This document shows, piece by piece, positions 5,897-8,887 of a DNA stretch of 8,887 nt. The notes beneath the pieces were generated by a model. The model was given only the letters and a program-made list of their open reading frames with translations. It did no database searches and was not told the origin of the DNA. This stretch comes from Proteobacteria bacterium UBA1844 (lineage in GTDB: Bacteria > Pseudomonadota > Gammaproteobacteria > Steroidobacterales > Woeseiaceae), in assembly GCA_002338615.1 (NCBI GenBank), contig DDIS01000021.1:1-8887 (forward strand), written 5' to 3'. The translations under genes and the position numbers were made by a program. Every line of letters starts with the position of its first letter. Positions within the stretch are counted from its first letter, which is position 1.

Positions 5897-6940
5897 ATGA
5901 GGGCAGGGCAGCGTGCCGTTAGAAATTCTTGCCTGTTTCTGGCGGGATTGCTTTTGCACGGCTGCTACTACACGCAGGCCATTCGCGGGCAAATGGAGGT
6001 AATGAACAAACGCGAACCGATCGCCGAAGTCATTGGCAGGGATGATACGTCAGAATTCGTAGCCGCTCGTCTCGCGCTCGTGCAGGACGCCAGGCAGTTT
6101 TCAATTGATGAACTCGGTTTGCCGGACAACAAGAGCTACCGTACCTACGCGGACCTTGGGCGTGATTTCGTGGTCTGGAATGTTTTTGCGGCACCGGAGT
6201 TTTCGCTGCAAGCGAAAAAATGGTGCTACCTGTTCGTTGGTTGTGTCGCGTACCGCGGTTATTTCCGGGAAGCCGATGCCGGGAAAAAGGCCAGCAAACT
6301 GCGGTCCGCGGGCCTTGATGTCTATGTCGGTGGCGTCGCTGCGTATTCGACACTCGGTCATTTCAGTGATCCCGTGCTCAATACCATGATGCGCTGGGAC
6401 GACACACAGATGCTGGCCGTGCTGTTTCATGAACTCGCACACCAGGTCCTGTTCATCAAGGGCGACACCGGCTTCAACGAGTCCTTTGCGAGCGCGGTCG
6501 AGGAAGTTGGTGTTGCGCGTTTCCTCAAGGCCAGGGGCCGTGAGGAGGAGCTGCTCAGCTACCAGAACCGGGTTGCGTTACAAGGCCGCATTGCTGGCCT
6601 CATGGCGGCAGCCCGTGATGATCTTGAAAGCTATTATGCGCAACCGATTGACGACGATACGAAGCGTTTGCGCAAAGCGCGTAGATTCGCGCAACTCGCT
6701 GCCAGCATCCAGAGCGAATTGCAACAGTCGGGCAGGCAAAGCAGTGCATGGAGCGAGGCATCGCTGAATAATGCGCGTTTGTTGTCTTTCAGCCTCTATG
6801 ACAAGCGCTTGCCGGCATTCAGGGCGCTGCTGAAGGACTGCGACGGTTTCCTCGACTGCTTTTACAACGAAGCCCGCAGAATCGCGGAGCTGGACCCGAC
6901 GCAGCGCAATGCCTACCTGGACACGCTGGCCAATCGCTGA
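5897..6940 (+). CDS. predicted lipoprotein zinc metallopeptidase, COG4324 putative aminopeptidase family
   Basis: The 347-residue product resembles the COG4324 family (Pfam Aminopep), annotated as putative aminopeptidase on the basis of motifs; I know of no firm substrate. Residues 2-9 are basic, 11-20 hydrophobic, and LHGC at 20-23 is a lipobox with an unusual His at -2, so Cys23 is probably lipidated. Residue +2 is Tyr rather than Asp, which fits sorting to the outer membrane. The mature part begins YYTQAIRGQ, the usual family start. HELAH at 178-182 is the HEXXH zinc-binding and catalytic motif, and NESFA at 194-198 offers Glu195 as a third zinc ligand, 13 residues after His182. Cys110 and Cys116 flank a conserved-looking aromatic stretch (WCYLFVGCVAYRGYF) and could form a disulfide in the periplasm. 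The C-terminal third is charged and helical, of unknown role. The gene diverges from cca and overlaps slt tail to tail, hinting at an envelope role. Confidence 0.82.
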   Translation: MRAGQRAVRNSCLFLAGLLLHGCYYTQAIRGQMEVMNKREPIAEVIGRDDTSEFVAARLALVQDARQFSIDELGLPDNKSYRTYADLGRDFVVWNVFAAPEFSLQAKKWCYLFVGCVAYRGYFREADAGKKASKLRSAGLDVYVGGVAAYSTLGHFSDPVLNTMMRWDDTQMLAVLFHELAHQVLFIKGDTGFNESFASAVEEVGVARFLKARGREEELLSYQNRVALQGRIAGLMAAARDDLESYYAQPIDDDTKRLRKARRFAQLAASIQSELQQSGRQSSAWSEASLNNARLLSFSLYDKRLPAFRALLKDCDGFLDCFYNEARRIAELDPTQRNAYLDTLANR

Positions 6941-8887
6941 ACATTCGGTAATGGCTCGATGGCAGCCAATTCGTCGCTGACGCGGCGTGTTTCGCCGGTC
7001 AGCCGCCAATGGAAGATGGTCTCGGCAGCAACTACTCGTCGCACGTACATGCGAGTTTCGTTGAAAGGGATATTTTCTATCCATACGCGCGCATCAACCG
7101 GGCCCTTTAACGGTATCCATTGGTCAACACGGTGCGGACCCGCGTTATAGGCCGCCGTCGCGAGCACCCGGTTGCCGGCAAAACGCTCGGCCATCTTGCC
7201 GAGGTATGCGGTGCCAAGCTGTATGTTCAAGACAGGGTTCGTCAGTGTATCGATACCCGCAAACGGCACCTGCATTTCCTGTGCGACATCACGACCGGTA
7301 GCAGGCATCAGTTGCATGACACCGATTGCACCGGCACTCGATCGAATATCACGCATGAAAAGGCTTTCGCTGCGAGCGATGCCATAAGCCCAGGTCAATG
7401 GTATGTCCGCAATACTCGCGTAATGCTCAAAACTGTCCTTGAATGCCAGCGGATAACGCAACTCGAGATCGTCGTATGCGCCGATATCGGCGGCCGTCGC
7501 GATCGCGCGCGAATACCAGCCCCAGCGCCCGGCAAGAATGGCAGCCTGTAGCTTCTCGCCAGGCGTGAGCTCCCTGACGACGGCATCCCACTCCGATCGA
7601 CCACGACCTTCAAGACCCGTGTAAAACAGTTCACGCGCGCGGATCAACGCAGGTCGGGTAGCTATGCCTTCAATCAGGACCTCATCAGCTTGCAATTCAC
7701 TGTGCTGAAACGCGTACGGGAGTCCCAGTTCATCGGCTGCCAGAAACCCGTAGTAACTGCGTTCCTTGGCCAGCGATGCAAGCTCAAGCTCGGCGCGCGC
7801 GAGCTCGCCCAGCTGCTGCCTGGCCATTGCGTGCCAGTAGCGCCATTCTTCGCGCTGCTGTTCAGCATCTGTCAGCCGCTCGATGTCAGCCAGCAATCTT
7901 TGCCAGTCACCGGCACGCAGGCTGAGGCGTGCACGCCAGCGGGAAACCTCATCGTCGACCGCCTGGGCCGGTAGCCTGGCGAGCAAGGCGTACGCGCCGG
8001 GCAAATTATCACGTGCGCTCCACAGGGCGATATGTCGAGCCGTTTGCAGAGACTGTTCTTCTGTGAAACTGCGGTTTCCCTGCACGGTGGCCCAGAGATC
8101 GTGCGCTGCGATCGGATCGTCATAGGTCAGTCGCTCAGCCGCGTAAGCCAGTTGTGCTGCGGCAACAGCGCTGTCCGGCCGGCTCGCATAGCTCGCCAGG
8201 AATACGGCGGGTTCATTTTGTGCCTGCAGCCAGAGGTTGGCGATCTCGACGTGCGTTGCGTCGATCGATTTGCCGAGCCAGCGTGCCAGCGCGTACGAAC
8301 GCGCTTCTATGGCCAGCGCATAGCGTTGTCGATAGTCAAGCGGACCCAGCACCTGGTTCTTTTTCAGGTAGGCGAAAACCGGATCGCACTCATTGGCCTG
8401 GCTCTGGCCAAGCATCCAGAGTGCGCGCGCCCGAGACGCGATACGCTTGTCACGACCGGCCTCGATCTCGGCCTGCAAGGCGAGGCAATCCAGCTTCGCG
8501 ATGCCGAGGCCCTGGTAGAAACTCTCATAGATGGCGTAGAAGCTCTCGAGGTCGCCGCGCGCGGCAAGGTCGAGGGCGTACTGGTAGCGCAGCTCGCGAC
8601 CTGGTTTTAGTGCGCCGTACAGGTCGAGATAACGCTCGATTTCTTCAGTACCAGCCTGCCGGATCGTTGCGCGAAGATACGCAGCCTGCAAGTCTGGCCA
8701 GAGTACATAAGTCGTGAGGAGCGCGCGATCGGCATCCGACAGAATTGTGGTCGACTCCCGGATACCGAGTTCGGCATCCTTGTAGGCCGCGCGGAACAAA
8801 TCGCGTTGCCGCTCAATTTTTTCGCTGGCAGGGTTTTCGGCGGCAGGCACCCCCTGCGCAATAAGCGCAGCCGCGCATAGCGCGGCT
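6913..8887 (-). CDS. slt: soluble lytic murein transglycosylase Slt (5' truncated)
   Basis: Slt cleaves the MurNAc-GlcNAc bond of peptidoglycan exolytically in the periplasm, forming 1,6-anhydro muropeptides. The window shows 657 codons up to its end; the start is beyond 8887. A GTG at 8850 is not the start, because the frame continues upstream through an Ala/Leu-rich stretch (AALCAAALIAQGVPAAE) that reads as the end of a signal peptide with likely cleavage near VPA-A. E. coli Slt70 precursor is 645 residues, so only a short N-terminus is missing. A long alpha-helical, Ala/Leu-rich region forms the superhelical domain, followed by the linker (RWGWYSRAI, ELRYPLAF). The lysozyme-like catalytic domain has its catalytic Glu at 7366-7368 in ARSES, then GVMQLMPATG, AYNAGP near 7136-7153, and IPFNETRMYVRRV. 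The 3' end overlaps the COG4324 gene by 28 bases, tail to tail. Confidence 0.95.
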   Translation of the reverse strand, partial: AALCAAALIAQGVPAAENPASEKIERQRDLFRAAYKDAELGIRESTTILSDADRALLTTYVLWPDLQAAYLRATIRQAGTEEIERYLDLYGALKPGRELRYQYALDLAARGDLESFYAIYESFYQGLGIAKLDCLALQAEIEAGRDKRIASRARALWMLGQSQANECDPVFAYLKKNQVLGPLDYRQRYALAIEARSYALARWLGKSIDATHVEIANLWLQAQNEPAVFLASYASRPDSAVAAAQLAYAAERLTYDDPIAAHDLWATVQGNRSFTEEQSLQTARHIALWSARDNLPGAYALLARLPAQAVDDEVSRWRARLSLRAGDWQRLLADIERLTDAEQQREEWRYWHAMARQQLGELARAELELASLAKERSYYGFLAADELGLPYAFQHSELQADEVLIEGIATRPALIRARELFYTGLEGRGRSEWDAVVRELTPGEKLQAAILAGRWGWYSRAIATAADIGAYDDLELRYPLAFKDSFEHYASIADIPLTWAYGIARSESLFMRDIRSSAGAIGVMQLMPATGRDVAQEMQVPFAGIDTLTNPVLNIQLGTAYLGKMAERFAGNRVLATAAYNAGPHRVDQWIPLKGPVDARVWIENIPFNETRMYVRRVVAAETIFHWRLTGETRRVSDELAAIEPLPNVQRLASVSR
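8869..8887. repeat. perfect inverted repeat in the slt signal-peptide region
   Basis: AGCCGCGC and GCGCGGCT form a perfect 8-bp inverted repeat with a three-base centre, at the window edge inside slt. It could extend past the window. In mRNA it would be a stable hairpin close to the slt start codon and might lower translation, but GC-rich alanine codons make such pairs likely by chance. Confidence 0.4.

Noticed and set aside
6578..7084. Minus-strand open frame spanning the overlap of the peptidase and slt genes.
   Set aside because: It is out of frame with slt and antisense to the peptidase, with no recognisable features.
8032..8610. Plus-strand open frames opposite the slt superhelical domain (also 7120-7551 and 8154-8717).
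   Set aside because: Shadows of slt; Arg- and Leu-rich translations without motifs.
8848..8850. GTG as the start codon of slt.
   Set aside because: The frame continues upstream into a signal-peptide-like hydrophobic stretch, so the real start is outside the window.
1..8887. Search for CRISPR arrays, tRNA or rRNA genes, insertion sequences, attachment sites, toxin-antitoxin pairs or defence genes.
   Set aside because: No direct-repeat array, transposase, integrase, or RNA-gene pattern was seen by eye; the genes are conserved chromosomal ones with similar base composition throughout.

Overview
This window looks like a stretch of ordinary bacterial chromosome from a GC-rich gammaproteobacterium. 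TsaD, FolB, the CCA-adding enzyme and Slt resemble the corresponding Escherichia coli proteins closely, while the pteridine reductase and the COG4324 lipoprotein are more typical of non-enteric lineages (a Chromatiales, Xanthomonadales or Woeseia-like relative is a guess). No mobile element, tRNA, rRNA, CRISPR array or phage gene is visible. Coding density is very high: the longest gap is about 156 bases, so no stretch over 300 bases lacks a gene.

Positions 1-1653 (+) hold the 3' part of tsaD (tRNA t6A modification), then folB and folK, two consecutive folate-pathway steps whose reading frames overlap by 14 bases. A convergent gene at 1697-2443 (-) is a short-chain dehydrogenase with the signature of pteridine reductases, so three neighbouring genes act on pterins. 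Divergent from it, 21 bases away, is a MidA/NDUFAF7-type methyltransferase (2465-3673, +), followed by uppP (3702-4499, +), which recycles undecaprenyl phosphate for peptidoglycan synthesis. An 11-codon reading frame bridges the methyltransferase stop and the uppP start.

Convergent to uppP is cca (4514-5740, -), the HD-domain CCA-adding tRNA nucleotidyltransferase. A 156-base divergent intergenic region separates it from a predicted outer-membrane lipoprotein metallopeptidase of the poorly characterised COG4324 family (5897-6940, +). The last gene, slt (-, cut by the window end), encodes a periplasmic soluble lytic transglycosylase, and its 3' end overlaps that of the peptidase gene tail to tail by 28 bases.

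Themes are tRNA maturation (tsaD, cca), pterin/folate metabolism (folB, folK, pteridine reductase), and cell-wall synthesis and turnover (uppP, slt, perhaps the lipoprotein). I found no convincing new multi-gene system. The most useful leads are the uncharacterised HEXXH lipoprotein beside slt, the PTR1-like reductase in the folate cluster, and the small coupling ORF before uppP.
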